Source: Microvirga lupini (GTDB taxonomy: Bacteria > Pseudomonadota > Alphaproteobacteria > Rhizobiales > Beijerinckiaceae). Taken from it: a stretch of DNA of 64,000 bases. Position numbers and translations under genes: made by a program. Below the pieces are notes generated by a model. That model was not told where the DNA came from. It made no database searches and worked only from the letters and a program-made list of their open reading frames with translations. Location of the stretch: NCBI RefSeq assembly GCF_014191055.1, contig NZ_JACHWB010000001.1, positions 186,001-250,000 on the forward strand. Direction: 5' to 3'. Shown piece by piece: positions 8,804 to 19,175 of the stretch; the first letter of the stretch is position 1; every line of letters begins with the position of its first letter.

Positions 8804-9652
8804 TCACGATCGCTTCATGGCGATGCAGCGGGGGTTACCTGATAGATCGGAGGCGATCTTCAGGATTTCAAGGCCATGGAGTGCAGCCAAGCTTGATAAA
8901 GCCTCGGCCTGATCGTAGCCGATCTCCACCACCAGCAGCCCCCCGGCCGCCAGCAGCCGCTCCGCTTCGCCCAGGAGGATCCGGTAGGGCTCCAGCCCGT
9001 CGGGGCCGCCATCGAGGGCAAGCCTCGGGTCGTGCTCCCGCACCTCCTCGTCCAGGGTCGGGATCACGCCGGAAGCGATGTAGGGCGGATTCGAGACGAT
9101 CAGGTCGAACGGGCCGGATACCGCATCGGCCCAGCGGGAGAGGGCGAAATGGCAGCGGTTGCCGACCCGGTTGCCAACCGCATTGGCACGAGCTGTCACA
9201 ACAGCACCGAAGGACAGGTCAACTCCCAGGCCGATGGCGTTCGGCAGCTCATGCAGCAGGGCGACCAGGATGCAGCCTGAGCCGGTGCCGAAATCCACGA
9301 TCCTCAACGGCGCCTGCCGATCGGGGAGAAGGGCGAGCGCAGTCTCGATAAGGGTTTCGGTATCCGGTCGGGGAACCAAGGTCTCCGGGGAGAGGCGGAA
9401 AGGCAGCCCCCAGAACTCCCGCTCCCCGACGATCCGGGCCACCGGCTCGTGGGCGAGGCGCCTGTTCGTGAAGGCGGCGAGGGTGTCGGACTGTTCTGCG
9501 GTGAGAGGTGTGTCAGGCGAAGTGATAAGATCTGTCGCCGAGATGCCAAGGGCTTCCAGGAGGAGCAGGCGGGCGTCCAGGGCTGCGGTCTCGAACCCGG
9601 CCTCGGTGAGGGTCCGGCGCAGCTCCCTCAGGGCCTCAGCGCGGGTTTTCAA
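8804..9652 (-). CDS. prmC: peptide chain release factor N5-glutamine methyltransferase PrmC
   Basis: 282 residues. Methylates the GGQ glutamine of release factors using S-adenosylmethionine. The helical N-domain runs 1-85, and the Rossmann domain holds the SAM loop DFGTGSGC (120-127) and the signature NPPY (188-191). VPRPDTETL precedes the SAM fold as in all PrmC proteins. Its start overlaps the end of the fosX-like gene by four bases (ATGA), and prfA, the target factor, lies one gene upstream, so enzyme and substrate are co-transcribed. Confidence 0.96.
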   Translation of the reverse strand: MKTRAEALRELRRTLTEAGFETAALDARLLLLEALGISATDLITSPDTPLTAEQSDTLAAFTNRRLAHEPVARIVGEREFWGLPFRLSPETLVPRPDTETLIETALALLPDRQAPLRIVDFGTGSGCILVALLHELPNAIGLGVDLSFGAVVTARANAVGNRVGNRCHFALSRWADAVSGPFDLIVSNPPYIASGVIPTLDEEVREHDPRLALDGGPDGLEPYRILLGEAERLLAAGGLLVVEIGYDQAEALSSLAALHGLEILKIASDLSGNPRCIAMKRS

Positions 9653-10074
9653 GGATTTTGGCCCTGCCGATAGCGTTCCAGCCGCTCGTCCAGGGTGCCG
9701 GTGTGCAGCTCGAACAGGTGGTTGTCGTCATCGTAGAAATAGAGCGAGTGACCTTCGCCCTCGACCCGCGGCCGGGATTCGCGGATCTCCAGTCCCAGCG
9801 CCTCGATCCGCTTGCGGTAATCGTCAATCGCGGAGGCCGGGATCTTGAAGGCGATGTGGTTGTAGGTGCGGGTGGGAAGGCTCTCGCCCTCCATGACGGC
9901 GATCCAGAGGCCGCCCACATCGAAGAACTTTTCCCGCGAGAGGGAGAAGGTGTCGTTGCCTGACGCATAGATTTCCCGGCCACCGAGCGCCCGCTCAATG
10001 ATGGCGCTCATGCGGTCGAGGTCACGGGTGATCAGGGTGATGTGACTCAGGCCCTCGATCCTACCCTCGCTCAT
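9649..10074 (-). CDS. fosX: FosX-like fosfomycin hydrolase (VOC/glyoxalase fold)
   Basis: 141 residues, one full VOC pair of beta-alpha-beta-beta-beta units. The sequence follows the Mesorhizobium FosX type ([46 protein letters not shown]). Predicted metal ligands are H11, H73 and E122. E48 (in SREKFF) falls where FosX has its general-base glutamate, which points to epoxide hydration rather than glutathione addition. Start and stop overlap prfA and prmC by four bases each, so it is translationally coupled inside a release-factor operon. The activity could be on another epoxide. Assignment is by remembered motifs, not a search. Confidence 0.85.
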   Translation of the reverse strand: MSEGRIEGLSHITLITRDLDRMSAIIERALGGREIYASGNDTFSLSREKFFDVGGLWIAVMEGESLPTRTYNHIAFKIPASAIDDYRKRIEALGLEIRESRPRVEGEGHSLYFYDDDNHLFELHTGTLDERLERYRQGQNP

Positions 10075-11159
10075 GCGGCCTGGTCCTGGGCGGCAAGCTG
10101 GGCCGCCTGATGCTCGGTCACGAGGGCGTCGATCAACTCGTCGAGGGCGTTGCCGGCCATCACCTCCTCGAGCTTGTAAAGGGTCAGGTTGATCCGGTGG
10201 TCGGTGACGCGGCCTTGCGGGAAGTTGTAGGTGCGGATGCGCTCCGACCGGTCGCCGGAACCCACCTGCGCCTTGCGGTCAGCCGCGCGGGCGGCGTCCT
10301 TGGCGGTTCGCTCGGCATCGTAGAGGCGGGCGCGCAGGAGCGCCATGGCGCGGGCGCGGTTCTTGTGCTGGGAGCGCTCGTCCTGGACGAACACGACCAT
10401 GCCGGTGGGGATGTGGGTGATGCGGATCGCCGATTCGGTCTTGTTCACGTGCTGGCCGCCGGCTCCTTGAGCCCGCATGGTGTCGATCTTCAGGTCGGCA
10501 TCGTTGAGGACGATGTCCACATCCTCGGCCTCCGGCAGCACTGCGACGGTCGCGGCTGAGGTGTGGATGCGCCCTTGCGTCTCCGTATCCGGCACGCGCT
10601 GGACGCGGTGGACGCCGCTCTCGAACTTGAGCCGGGCGAACACGCTCCGGCCCTTGATCTCGGCCACCACTTCCTTGTAACCGCCGGCCGTTCCCTCGCT
10701 CTCGGAGACGATCTCGACCTTCCAGCCTTTCAGGTCCGCATAGCGGGTGTACATGCGCAGCAGATCGCCGGCGAAGAGGGCGGCCTCGTCCCCGCCGGTG
10801 CCGGCGCGGATTTCGAGAATCGCGCTCTTCTCGTCCGCCTCATCCTTGGGCAGCAGCATCAGACGCAGGTCCTGGGCAGCCTTGTCCAAGTCCTCTCGCG
10901 CCTGAGGCAGTTCCTCCTCGGCGAGCGAGCGCATCTCGGAATCCATCGACGGATCATCGAGCATGGCCTGAAGGCCCTGCAGGTTATCCTCCATGGCCCG
11001 GTAGGCGCGGATGGCTTCCACCACTCCATCGAGCTCGGCGAGCTCGCGGGAAAGGGCGACGAAGGTCTCCGGGTCGGGCCCGGCATTGAGCGTCGCCGTG
11101 ATGATGTCATGGCGGGCGAGAATAGCGTTCAGGCGATCAGAAGGAGGGGCAATCGACAT
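10071..11159 (-). CDS. prfA: peptide chain release factor 1
   Basis: 362 residues. Reads UAA/UAG and triggers peptide release. It shows the catalytic GGQ at 234-236 ([18 protein letters not shown]) and the RF1 codon-reading PxT element as PDT at 190-192, followed by [14 protein letters not shown], which separates it from RF2. Its start shares one base with the ptsP stop (TGATG), so ptsP, prfA, fosX and prmC form one tightly coupled leftward operon. Confidence 0.97.
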   Translation of the reverse strand: MSIAPPSDRLNAILARHDIITATLNAGPDPETFVALSRELAELDGVVEAIRAYRAMEDNLQGLQAMLDDPSMDSEMRSLAEEELPQAREDLDKAAQDLRLMLLPKDEADEKSAILEIRAGTGGDEAALFAGDLLRMYTRYADLKGWKVEIVSESEGTAGGYKEVVAEIKGRSVFARLKFESGVHRVQRVPDTETQGRIHTSAATVAVLPEAEDVDIVLNDADLKIDTMRAQGAGGQHVNKTESAIRITHIPTGMVVFVQDERSQHKNRARAMALLRARLYDAERTAKDAARAADRKAQVGSGDRSERIRTYNFPQGRVTDHRINLTLYKLEEVMAGNALDELIDALVTEHQAAQLAAQDQAA

Positions 11160-13426
11160 CAGACCGGAATACCATGGGTTTCCGCAAAATGGGCAAGCTT
11201 TGGGCGCAGCGTCTGGCCGCCCCCGGCGTTCTTCAGTTCCTCGCGGATAAGGGCACTGACCTCCGCGACATTCATCTCCAGCAGCATGGCCTTCACCGGG
11301 CCGATGGCCGCCGGGGACATGGACAGCGACCGAAAGCCGAGCCCGATCAGGGCCATGGCCTCAAGGGGGCGTCCGCCGACCTCGCCGCAGACCGTCGCCA
11401 GGCAGCCGGCGGCGGCGGCATGCTCCGCCACCATGTTCAGAGCCCGCAGCATGGGAGCGCTCAGGGGATCGAAGCGGTCGGCCACGCGCCGGTTCTCGCG
11501 GTCGCTGGCAAAGAGGAACTGCATCAGATCGTTGGTGCCGAGCGAAATGAAATCGGCGCTTTCGCAGATTTCCTCGAGCTGGAACAGGAGGGAGGGCACC
11601 TCCAGCATCACGCCGAGCTTCAGGTCCGACGGCAGGGGGTGGCCGTGGTTGGCGAGATGGGCCTTTTCCCGTTCCACGAGCGTCTTGGCGCGCTCGAATT
11701 CGTCGCAGGTCGCCACCATCGGAAACATGATCTTCAGGGGACGGCCGGCGGCCGCCTTGAGTAGGGCACGGATCTGGGCGCGCAGCAGACCCGGTCGGTC
11801 GAGGCCGATGCGGATGGCGCGCCAGCCCAAGGCCGGGTTCTCCTCCTCGACGGATTGCATGTAGGGCAGGATCTTGTCGCCGCCGATATCGAGGGTCCGG
11901 AACGTGACGGGCCGGTCGCCCGCCTCCGCAAACACGGTGCTGTAGAGCGCCTGCTGCTCGGAGGCCGAGGGCATTCGCTCGGCGATCATGAACTGCAATT
12001 CGGTGCGGAACAGGCCGACCCCCGCAGCGCCCGTCTCGGCGAGATGCGGCAGGTCGACCACGAGGCCAGCATTGATCTGCAGGGTGACCTCGACGCCGTC
12101 TCTGGTGACGGAGGGCACGTCCCGCAGCTTGAGATACTGCTCCTGCCGGCGCGCGCGCAGCCGCGCCTTCTCGGCATAGGCCGCTTCGACGTCCGGATTG
12201 GGCCGGATCTGCACCTCGCCCGCGGCGCCATCCACAATGATGGCATCGCCTGGTTCGGTCAGGGAGGTGGCGTTCGGCACCTCACCGACGGCCGGGATGC
12301 CGAGCGCCCGGGCCACGATGGCGATGTGGCTCGTCGGTCCGCCTTCTTCGAGCACGAGACCGCGCAGGCGCGAGCGGTCGTAATCGAGCAGAGCGGCCGG
12401 TCCCATGGAGCGGGCCACGATAATGGCGTTCTCGGGAAGGCTCTCGCGCTCCATGACGAAGTCCCGACCCACCAGCCGATGCAGCAGGCGATTGGCGAGA
12501 TCGTCGAGGTCGTGCAGGCGCTCGCGCAGATAGGGATCCGTCTGGCGCAGCATGCGGGCGCGGTTGTCGGACTGCACCCGTTCCACGGCCGCTTCGGCCG
12601 TCAGGCCCGAGGTCACCGCCTCGCGCATGCGCCTCAGCCAGCCCTGATCGTGGGCGAACATGCGGAAGGTCTCCAGCACCTCCCGATGCTCGCCGTGATG
12701 GGCGACATCGCCACGCTCGATGAGCTCGTCAATGGACAGGCGCACCTCGCCGATAGAGGCATCGAGCCGCTTCAGCTCCGCCTCGATGTTCTCGGCGATG
12801 AGGTTCTTGACCACCACCCTCGGCTCATGAAGCACCACGTGGCCGAGGCCCACGCCATCGGCCAGCGCCACGCCCTTCTGGTAGACGGGCCGGCGAAGGG
12901 CAATGCCGGTCTCGACCGGCGCCAGGGCCTGCAGCTCGCCCGTGGCAAGCATCTCGGCCACCACCATGGCGGTGGTCTGAAGGGCCTCGACCTCTTCCTC
13001 GGTGTAGACCCGGTAAGTGCGGTTCTGGACGACGAGAACGCCGAGCGTATTGCCGGCGCGCAGCAGGGGCACGCCCAGGAAGGCGTGATAGATCTCTTCG
13101 CCCGTCTCCGGCTTGTAGGAGAAGGCCGGGTGGCTTTGGGCGTCGGACAGGGCCAGGGGTTCTGCCGTCGAGGCAATGAGACCGACGAGGCCCTCGCCCG
13201 AGCGCATGACAGTGAGGTGGACGGCCTCCCGGTTCAGGCCTTCGGTGGCGAAGAGCTCGAGCACGCCGTCGCCGCGCATGACATAGACGGAGCACACCTC
13301 CGCCACCATGTTGGCGGCGATCTGGGTGACGATCTTGTCGAGACGGTCCTGCGCCCCGACCGGCTCCGCCATGATCTCGCGGAGGCGGCGCAGCAGGAGG
13401 CGCGGACCGCCGGGAGCGCTTGGCAT
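11159..13426 (-). CDS. ptsP: PEP-protein phosphotransferase of the nitrogen PTS (EI-Ntr)
   Basis: 755 residues. An N-terminal GAF domain (about 20-165) distinguishes EI-Ntr from sugar EI and usually senses glutamine. The PTS EI N-domain and swivelling phosphohistidine domain follow, with the active histidine in [15 protein letters not shown] (H367). The C-terminal PEP-binding TIM barrel is about 420-735 ([28 protein letters not shown]). It phosphorylates NPr, then EIIA-Ntr; those partners are not in the window. It is coupled by TGATG to prfA. Confidence 0.96.
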   Translation of the reverse strand: MPSAPGGPRLLLRRLREIMAEPVGAQDRLDKIVTQIAANMVAEVCSVYVMRGDGVLELFATEGLNREAVHLTVMRSGEGLVGLIASTAEPLALSDAQSHPAFSYKPETGEEIYHAFLGVPLLRAGNTLGVLVVQNRTYRVYTEEEVEALQTTAMVVAEMLATGELQALAPVETGIALRRPVYQKGVALADGVGLGHVVLHEPRVVVKNLIAENIEAELKRLDASIGEVRLSIDELIERGDVAHHGEHREVLETFRMFAHDQGWLRRMREAVTSGLTAEAAVERVQSDNRARMLRQTDPYLRERLHDLDDLANRLLHRLVGRDFVMERESLPENAIIVARSMGPAALLDYDRSRLRGLVLEEGGPTSHIAIVARALGIPAVGEVPNATSLTEPGDAIIVDGAAGEVQIRPNPDVEAAYAEKARLRARRQEQYLKLRDVPSVTRDGVEVTLQINAGLVVDLPHLAETGAAGVGLFRTELQFMIAERMPSASEQQALYSTVFAEAGDRPVTFRTLDIGGDKILPYMQSVEEENPALGWRAIRIGLDRPGLLRAQIRALLKAAAGRPLKIMFPMVATCDEFERAKTLVEREKAHLANHGHPLPSDLKLGVMLEVPSLLFQLEEICESADFISLGTNDLMQFLFASDRENRRVADRFDPLSAPMLRALNMVAEHAAAAGCLATVCGEVGGRPLEAMALIGLGFRSLSMSPAAIGPVKAMLLEMNVAEVSALIREELKNAGGGQTLRPKLAHFAETHGIPV

Positions 13427-13515
13427 GAGCTTCTCTGTTCCCGTCCTATCAGGGCCGGCAGGGCGGACCGGCGGCCGGCAGGTTCACTGTCGCAGCCCGA
13501 CCAATCCCTCGTCAA

Positions 13516-14754
13516 TCAGGCTTGATCAAGGCCGTATAGCGAGTGGAGCGTGCGAACCGCAAGCTCCGTATAGGCCGATTCGATCAGGACCGAGAATTTA
13601 ATCTCGGACGTGGTGATCGCCCGGATGTTGATGCCCTTGTCGGCCAAGGCTTTGAAAGCCCGGGCGGCCACGCCCGCATGGCTGCGCATGCCGACGCCGA
13701 TGGCTGAGACCTTCACCACGTCGGTCGCGCCCTGGAGCTCCTTGAAGGCGATCTCGGCCCTGTGCTCATTCAGGATCGCGCAGGCCCGCTCGTAATCGGC
13801 GGTTGGCACCGTGAAGGTCAGGTCCGTGGTGGCTGCGTTGTCCGACACCACCTGGATGATCATGTCCACGTTGATGTTGGCCTCGGCCAGGGGCACGAAG
13901 ATCGAGGCCGCGATGCCCGGCTTGTCGGCAATGTCCCGCAGCGTAATCTGGGCTTCGTCGCGCGAATAGGCGATGCCCGTGACAATCTGCTGTTCCATGA
14001 TGTCTTCCTCGTCGCAGATGAGGGTGCCGAGCTTGGGATCGGCAGGGTCGTCGAAGCTGGAGCGCACATAGGTCGGAACGCGGTGCATCATGGCGAGCTC
14101 CACCGAGCGCACTTGAAGCACCTTGGCCCCCAGCGAGGCCATTTCCAGCATTTCCTCGTAAGACACCTTATCCAGGCGTCGGGCCTTGGGCACGATGCGC
14201 GGATCGGTGGTGTAGACGCCGTCGACGTCCGTATAGATGTCGCAGCGCTCGGCCTGAATGGCAGCGGCCAGCGCTACAGCGCTGGTGTCGGAGCCGCCGC
14301 GGCCGAGCGTCGTGATGCGGCCTGTGGGCTGATGCATGCCCTGGAAGCCGGACACGACGGCGACCTCCCTGGAATCGGTGAAGCCCTTGACGATCCCGGT
14401 GCCGTCGATGGCGGCGATGCGGGCCGAGCCATGGGCGTCCGAGGTCATGATCGGGATCTGCCAGCCCTGCCAGGAGCGGGCCTTGAGCCCCATCTCCTGC
14501 AAGGCGAGCGAAAGGAGACCCGAGGTCACCTGCTCGCCGGAGGCGACGACCACGTCGTATTCTCGTGAATCGTAGAGGGCGGAGGCCTCCTTGACCCAGC
14601 CGACGAGCTCATTGGTCTTGCCCGCCATGGCGGATACCACCACGGCCACGTCATAGCCGGCCTCGACCTCGCGTTTCACATGCCGGGCCACGTTGCGGAT
14701 GCGCTCTACGGTGGCGACGGATGTTCCGCCGAACTTCATGACGAGACGGGGCAT
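13516..14754 (-). CDS. lysC: aspartate kinase
   Basis: 412 residues. Catalyses the first step from aspartate to lysine, threonine and methionine. The N-terminal amino-acid-kinase fold starts MKFGGTSVATVERI, with GRGGSDTSAVALAAA and the DVDGVYTTDPRI signature around 155-185. Two C-terminal ACT domains (about 265-405) give feedback control. It is the first gene of the leftward block, 89 bases ahead of ptsP. The 133-base gap to the divergent ubiG must hold both promoters. Confidence 0.96.
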   Translation of the reverse strand: MPRLVMKFGGTSVATVERIRNVARHVKREVEAGYDVAVVVSAMAGKTNELVGWVKEASALYDSREYDVVVASGEQVTSGLLSLALQEMGLKARSWQGWQIPIMTSDAHGSARIAAIDGTGIVKGFTDSREVAVVSGFQGMHQPTGRITTLGRGGSDTSAVALAAAIQAERCDIYTDVDGVYTTDPRIVPKARRLDKVSYEEMLEMASLGAKVLQVRSVELAMMHRVPTYVRSSFDDPADPKLGTLICDEEDIMEQQIVTGIAYSRDEAQITLRDIADKPGIAASIFVPLAEANINVDMIIQVVSDNAATTDLTFTVPTADYERACAILNEHRAEIAFKELQGATDVVKVSAIGVGMRSHAGVAARAFKALADKGINIRAITTSEIKFSVLIESAYTELAVRTLHSLYGLDQA

Positions 14755-14887
14755 GGGGGAAGAAGGCCGTTAAGGGTTCAGGGAAAATTTTGCCCTTCGC
14801 GGCGCGAAAGGCGCGTATACATGACGGTAGGGCCGCGCCCTGTCAACGCGCGGGAATCATTTCTTCGTCCTAAGGAATCAGGCTCCG

Positions 14888-15658
14888 ATGACCCACGGCG
14901 CATCCACCACCATCGACCCCGCCGAGGTCGCCCGTTTCGACAAGATCGCCGAGACCTGGTGGGATCCGAAGGGCCCCATGAAGGTCCTGCACAAGTTCAA
15001 TCCGGTGCGTCTGGCCTATATCCGCGACGAAGCCTGCCGTCGCTTCGGGCGCGACCCGCGCTCGGCGCGCTCCCTGGAGGGGATCTCCATCCTCGACGTG
15101 GGCTGCGGCGGAGGCGTGCTCTCCGAGCCGCTCGCGCGCCTGGGAGCAACGGTGACGGGGCTTGATCCGGCGCCCACGAACATCTCCGTCGCCCGGCTCC
15201 ATGCGGAGCGTGCAGGGGTGGCCGTCGATTACCGCAACGAGACGGTGGAGGCGGTGGTCGCCCGGGGTGAGACCTTCGACATGGTGCTCGCCATGGAGGT
15301 GGTCGAGCATGTGGCTGACAGGCAGGCCTTCGTGAATGCCTGCGTCCAGGCCGTGAAGCCGGGCGGGGCTCTCGCCATGGCGACGATCAACCGGACCCTG
15401 CGCTCCTTCGCGTCCGCCATCGTGGGGGCCGAGTACATCCTGGGTTGGCTGCCCAAGGGCACTCATGAGTGGGACAAGTTCGTCACGCCCGAGGAGCTGA
15501 CCGATGCAATCCGAACGGCGGGCTTCGCCGTCCATGATCTCGCAGGCGTTGCCTACAACCCCTTAAGGGACAGCTGGTCCCTGTCCCGCGACACGGCCGT
15601 CAATTATATGCTGCTGGCCGCGAGGGCTGGAGCGGCTGCTCCCGTGGAGCAACGCTGA
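14888..15658 (+). CDS. ubiG: ubiquinone biosynthesis O-methyltransferase UbiG
   Basis: 256 residues. Performs both O-methylations in ubiquinone synthesis. It opens with the family signature [25 protein letters not shown] split by the usual E/W residues (17-42). The SAM loop is [12 protein letters not shown] (69-80), with LAMEVVEHV at about 140 and [10 protein letters not shown] near 198. Its last 59 bases overlap the end of the convergent nhaA gene. Confidence 0.96.
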   Translation: MTHGASTTIDPAEVARFDKIAETWWDPKGPMKVLHKFNPVRLAYIRDEACRRFGRDPRSARSLEGISILDVGCGGGVLSEPLARLGATVTGLDPAPTNISVARLHAERAGVAVDYRNETVEAVVARGETFDMVLAMEVVEHVADRQAFVNACVQAVKPGGALAMATINRTLRSFASAIVGAEYILGWLPKGTHEWDKFVTPEELTDAIRTAGFAVHDLAGVAYNPLRDSWSLSRDTAVNYMLLAARAGAAAPVEQR

Positions 15659-16820
15659 GCACCAGATAGCCCACCAGCGCCGAGAGAGCCGAGCCCATCA
15701 GCACGCCGATCTTGGTGGCATCGCCCAGCTCCGGCTGGCCCGGGAAGGCGAGCGCACCGATGAACAGGCTCATGGTGAAGCCGATGCCGCAGAGCAGGGC
15801 AACGCCGTAGCATTGGACGCGCGTGGCTCCTGCCGGCACATCGGCGAGGCCGAAGTGGATCGCCGCATGGCTGAAGGCATAGACACCCACCTGCTTGCCA
15901 AGGAAGAGGCCCATGGCGATACCCAGCGGCAGGGGACTCAAGAGGGCATCCAGCGAGAGGCCAGAGAGCGACACGCCGGCATTGGCGAGGCCAAAGATCG
16001 GAATGATCGCGTAGGCAACAGGACCGTGTAGCGCATGCTCCAGCCTGTGGAGCGGCGAATCCTCCGTCCGCGTCTTCTTTGGATTGGCATGGAGCGGGAT
16101 GGTGAGCGCGAGCGCGACACCCGCGAGCGTGGCGTGGATGCCTGATTTGAGGACGAAGAACCACAGCACCGCACCGACGGCGAGATAAGGCAGGAGCGAC
16201 ACAACTCCGAAACGGTTGAAGGCGACGAGCACGACGAGGCAGAGGGCGGCTGCGCCCAGCATCATCAGCGACAGGTCGCTGGTGTAGAACAACGCGATGA
16301 TGATGATCGCGCCGAGGTCATCGAGGATCGCCAGCGCCGTCAGGAAGATCTTGAGGGAGGTCGGCACCCTGGAGCCGAGGATCGCCAGGACACCGAGGGC
16401 AAAGGCGATGTCGGTGGCGGCCGGGATCGCCCAGCCGTGGCGCAGATGCGGCTCGTTCCAGGTGATGGCGAGATAGACCAGTGCCGGCACGACCATGCCG
16501 CCGAAAGCCGCGATGCCGGGCAAAATGCGACGCGGCCAGGTGGAGAGCTGCCCGTCCAGCATCTCGCGCTTGATCTCAAGCCCCACCAGCAGGAAGAACA
16601 CGGCCATGAGGGCGTCGTTGATCCAATGCAGGATGCTCAGGCCCAGAACATAGGTCTTGAGCAGGCCGAAATAGGCGCCGGCTAAGGGAGAGTTGGCGAT
16701 CACGAGGGCGATCACCGTCACGCCCATGAGGATCATGCCGCCGGAGGCCTCGCTGTCGAAGAACCGGCGCATCAGCGAGATGCGTCGCGCAGGCTTCAGG
16801 TCGCTCTTCGGCAGATCCAT
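15600..16820 (-). CDS. nhaA: Na+/H+ antiporter NhaA
   Basis: 406 residues from ATG 16820, chosen for its GGAGACACGG ribosome site; a longer frame to 16898 has no support. Twelve hydrophobic segments. Ion-site motifs are present: [11 protein letters not shown] after TM2, [15 protein letters not shown] with the TM4 aspartate, and [17 protein letters not shown] with the paired aspartates of TM5. It exchanges cytoplasmic Na+ for protons to handle salt and alkaline stress. The gene stands alone and its 3' end overlaps ubiG. Confidence 0.95.
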   Translation of the reverse strand: MDLPKSDLKPARRISLMRRFFDSEASGGMILMGVTVIALVIANSPLAGAYFGLLKTYVLGLSILHWINDALMAVFFLLVGLEIKREMLDGQLSTWPRRILPGIAAFGGMVVPALVYLAITWNEPHLRHGWAIPAATDIAFALGVLAILGSRVPTSLKIFLTALAILDDLGAIIIIALFYTSDLSLMMLGAAALCLVVLVAFNRFGVVSLLPYLAVGAVLWFFVLKSGIHATLAGVALALTIPLHANPKKTRTEDSPLHRLEHALHGPVAYAIIPIFGLANAGVSLSGLSLDALLSPLPLGIAMGLFLGKQVGVYAFSHAAIHFGLADVPAGATRVQCYGVALLCGIGFTMSLFIGALAFPGQPELGDATKIGVLMGSALSALVGYLVLSVAPREQPLQPSRPAAYN

Positions 16821-16922
16821 CCGTGTCTCCTTCCAACCCCAACAGGCCCTCGGGCGAATGGTTCGGATAAAGTCTCGCAAATACGTCGGTCCAGTCACAA
16901 AACCAGGAGCAACTCTGCTGGA

Positions 16923-17444
16923 TCAGGCCGTCTTGGCAGCCGCGCGCCTGCGCCTCGTGCTGAGGATCGTCTCGAGAGTGATGGGCCGGTAGTTCCAGGC
17001 ATCCACGCCCACATCGTACTGCCGGGTCTGGGGCTTGAGCTTGCCATGGGAGTGGCCGTGCAGGTCGATCCAGCCGCGGCCCATGTTCTTCCAGGTGCGG
17101 AAGGCGTAATGGCACATCACGAGAGCATGGCCGTCGAGCATCAGTTCGGCATAAGTCTGGACGCTCTCCCAACCCTTGGCGGCGAGGGTCGCCGCGCCGT
17201 CATTGTTGCCGGTGATCAGATGCTTGCGGCCGTTGAGAAGTCCGAGCAGTTCGTCGATCCGCTCCGGCCGCACATGCAGGGCGAAGTCGCCCAGGTGCCA
17301 GGCCTCGTCGTCGGGTGAGACGACCTCGTTCCAATTGGCTATGAGCGCTTCGTCATGCTCGGGGATCGTCTTGAACGGACGCTTGTCGATGCGCAGCACC
17401 CTGGGATCGCCGAAATGGGTGTCGCTGGTGAAGAAAACCGCCAA
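16923..17444 (-). CDS. calcineurin-like metallophosphoesterase
   Basis: 173 residues. Metal-binding motifs of the superfamily appear in order: SDTHFGD (7-13), a weak HLGD in AWHLGDFAL (about 50), GNND (about 79-82), CHYAF (about 111) and HGHSHGK (about 128). The small size and the pattern match single-domain YfcE/phage-type phosphoesterases; the substrate is unknown. It is the last gene of the leftward block comF-grxC-nit-DUF1178. Confidence 0.88.
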   Translation of the reverse strand: MAVFFTSDTHFGDPRVLRIDKRPFKTIPEHDEALIANWNEVVSPDDEAWHLGDFALHVRPERIDELLGLLNGRKHLITGNNDGAATLAAKGWESVQTYAELMLDGHALVMCHYAFRTWKNMGRGWIDLHGHSHGKLKPQTRQYDVGVDAWNYRPITLETILSTRRRRAAAKTA

Positions 17445-17497
17445 GGAACGCCTCGTGTCGATTTGAACCGATGAGGCGTAATCCTGAAGCGTGACGG

Positions 17498-17944
17498 CTA
17501 GTTCCGGTCGTCGGGCACGACGGGCAGGGGAAGCACGTCAATGCCCTCCTCCAGGAGCGCCCTGGCCTCGGCGAGATCCGCCTCGCCATAGATCGAACGC
17601 TCCTCCGTCTCGCCGAAATGCATCTTGCGCGCTTCTTCGACGAAATCCTTGCCCACGTTCTCGGCGTTCTTCATCACGTGCTCGCGAAGCGCCCTCAGGG
17701 CGGCTCGCAATTCGCGTTCCCGATCGGAGAGAACCGCGACGGCCTGCGGCTCAGGAGCCGGTGCATCCGGCGTTTTGTCCGTGCGCGCGACGGACGGCGC
17801 CATGATCTGCTTCTCGACCTTGGCGGAGTTGCAGAACGGGCAGGTCACGAACCCACGCTTGCGCTGCGTCTCGAACGCGTCGCTTGAGGGAAACCAGCTC
17901 TCGAACTCGTGGGCCTGCTCGCAGGCCAGGGCGTACTTGATCAT
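17498..17944 (-). CDS. DUF1178 family protein
   Basis: 148 residues. N-terminal MIKYALACEQAHEFESWFPSSDAFETQ and the zinc-type CPFC motif (about 35-38, FVTCPFCNSAKVEKQIMAP) are the family hallmarks. The C-terminal half is helical and acidic (RELRAALRALREHVMKNAENVG). The function is not established. It lies 43 bases after the Nit amidase gene in an arrangement common in Hyphomicrobiales. Confidence 0.92.
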   Translation of the reverse strand: MIKYALACEQAHEFESWFPSSDAFETQRKRGFVTCPFCNSAKVEKQIMAPSVARTDKTPDAPAPEPQAVAVLSDRERELRAALRALREHVMKNAENVGKDFVEEARKMHFGETEERSIYGEADLAEARALLEEGIDVLPLPVVPDDRN

Positions 17945-17987
17945 GTCCTTGAAGACGTAAGGATTCAGGCTCGGAAAGGGAAGGGGA

Positions 17988-18851
17988 TCAGGCGATGGCT
18001 GCCCGATCCGTCTCGATGGCGGGCACGACCTCGACCTTGAAGGGGCGGGCGTTCTTGAGGGTCGGGATGCGCCCGCGCACCTCCGCCACCAGGGCGGTGT
18101 CGATCTCGGCCAGGAACGCGCCAGGCTCCGTGCCGCCTTCCGCCAGAATGCGACCCCAGGGATCGACGATCAACGAATGGCCGTAGGTCTCGCGCCCGTC
18201 CTCATGCAGTCCGCCCTGCGCGGCGGAGATCATGAAGGAGCCTGTCTCGATGGCCCTGGCTCGGTGCAGCACGTGCCAGTGCGCCTCGCCCGTCTGCTTG
18301 GTGAAGGCAGCCGGCGCCGACAGGAAGGAAGCGCCATTCTCGGCCAGCGCCTTGTAGAGGGCGGCAAAGCGCACGTCGTAGCAGATGGTCATGCCGAGAT
18401 AGCCCCATGGCGTTTCGACCGCCAGCGCTGAGGCGCCGCCCGTATAGGTGGCCGATTCGCGCCAGCTCTCGCCGTTCGGCAGGTCCACGTCGTAGAGGTG
18501 GATCTTGTCGTAGGAGGCAACCACTTCGCCGCTCGCGTCGATCAGGAAGGCCCGATTGGCGACCTTGTCGCCTTCCTTGACCGCGATGGAGCCGATGTGC
18601 ACGACGATGCCCCGCTCCCGCGCCACGTCGCGCAAGGCGGCCAGCACCGGATCTTGCGCCTCCGGCCCGACCTTGGAGAATAGTTCGTCACGGTCGCGGC
18701 AGACGAGCGACGTCATCTCCGGCGTCTGAGCAAAATGCGCACCCTGATCCGCCGCCTGGCGCACGAGGGCCACAGCAGCGTCACGGTTCTTGAGAATGTC
18801 GCGCCCGGAGCGCATCTGGATGCAGGCGGCGGTGAAGCGGGTCGGGTTCAT
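17988..18851 (-). CDS. carbon-nitrogen hydrolase, Nit-type (deaminated glutathione amidase-like)
   Basis: 287 residues. The nitrilase-fold catalytic triad is visible as E45 (FAQTPEM), K116 (SYDKIHLYDVDLP) and C157 (MTICYDVRFAALY). The motif set fits the Nit1/Nit2 branch, which removes deaminated glutathione by hydrolysis. The adjacency to glutaredoxin 15 bases upstream agrees with a glutathione-repair role, though omega-amidase activity is an alternative. Confidence 0.92.
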   Translation of the reverse strand: MNPTRFTAACIQMRSGRDILKNRDAAVALVRQAADQGAHFAQTPEMTSLVCRDRDELFSKVGPEAQDPVLAALRDVARERGIVVHIGSIAVKEGDKVANRAFLIDASGEVVASYDKIHLYDVDLPNGESWRESATYTGGASALAVETPWGYLGMTICYDVRFAALYKALAENGASFLSAPAAFTKQTGEAHWHVLHRARAIETGSFMISAAQGGLHEDGRETYGHSLIVDPWGRILAEGGTEPGAFLAEIDTALVAEVRGRIPTLKNARPFKVEVVPAIETDRAAIA

Positions 18852-18866
18852 GAATCTCGGTCTCCG

Positions 18867-19124
18867 TCAGGCCTGCAATAGCGGCTCAAGCTGGCCCCTG
18901 TCATCAAGATCATACAGGTCATCGCAGCCGCCGACATGCCTTTCGCCGATGAAGATCTGCGGCACCGTAGAGCGGCCCTTGGCCTTCTGGATCATCTCGG
19001 CCCTGGCTTCGGGCTTCTTCTCGATGTCGATCTCGGTGAACGCGGCGCCTTTCTCATTGAGAAGCTTCTTGGCGGCCGAGCAATAGGGGCACCAGCCCTT
19101 GGTGTAGATCGTGATGGAAGGCAT
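18867..19124 (-). CDS. grxC: glutaredoxin 3
   Basis: 85 residues, a complete thioredoxin-fold glutaredoxin. The dithiol active site is CPYC (C12, C15), with the cis-proline TVPQIFIG and the glutathione-binding GGCDDLYDLD. It reduces disulfides and glutathione adducts in the cytosol. It sits between comF and the Nit amidase on the same strand. Confidence 0.96.
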   Translation of the reverse strand: MPSITIYTKGWCPYCSAAKKLLNEKGAAFTEIDIEKKPEARAEMIQKAKGRSTVPQIFIGERHVGGCDDLYDLDDRGQLEPLLQA

Positions 19125-19175
19125 GGTCGGACAATCTCCTGTGGTCGGGAAGATATAGGAAGCTTTGCGCCTTCG

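Noticed and set aside
8499..8912. 137-codon plus-strand frame in the gap after DUF4167
   Set aside because: No ribosome site, mixed amino acid composition, and it overlaps the 3' end of prmC.
11855..13525. 556-codon frame antisense to ptsP
   Set aside because: Antisense shadow; ptsP has all catalytic motifs.
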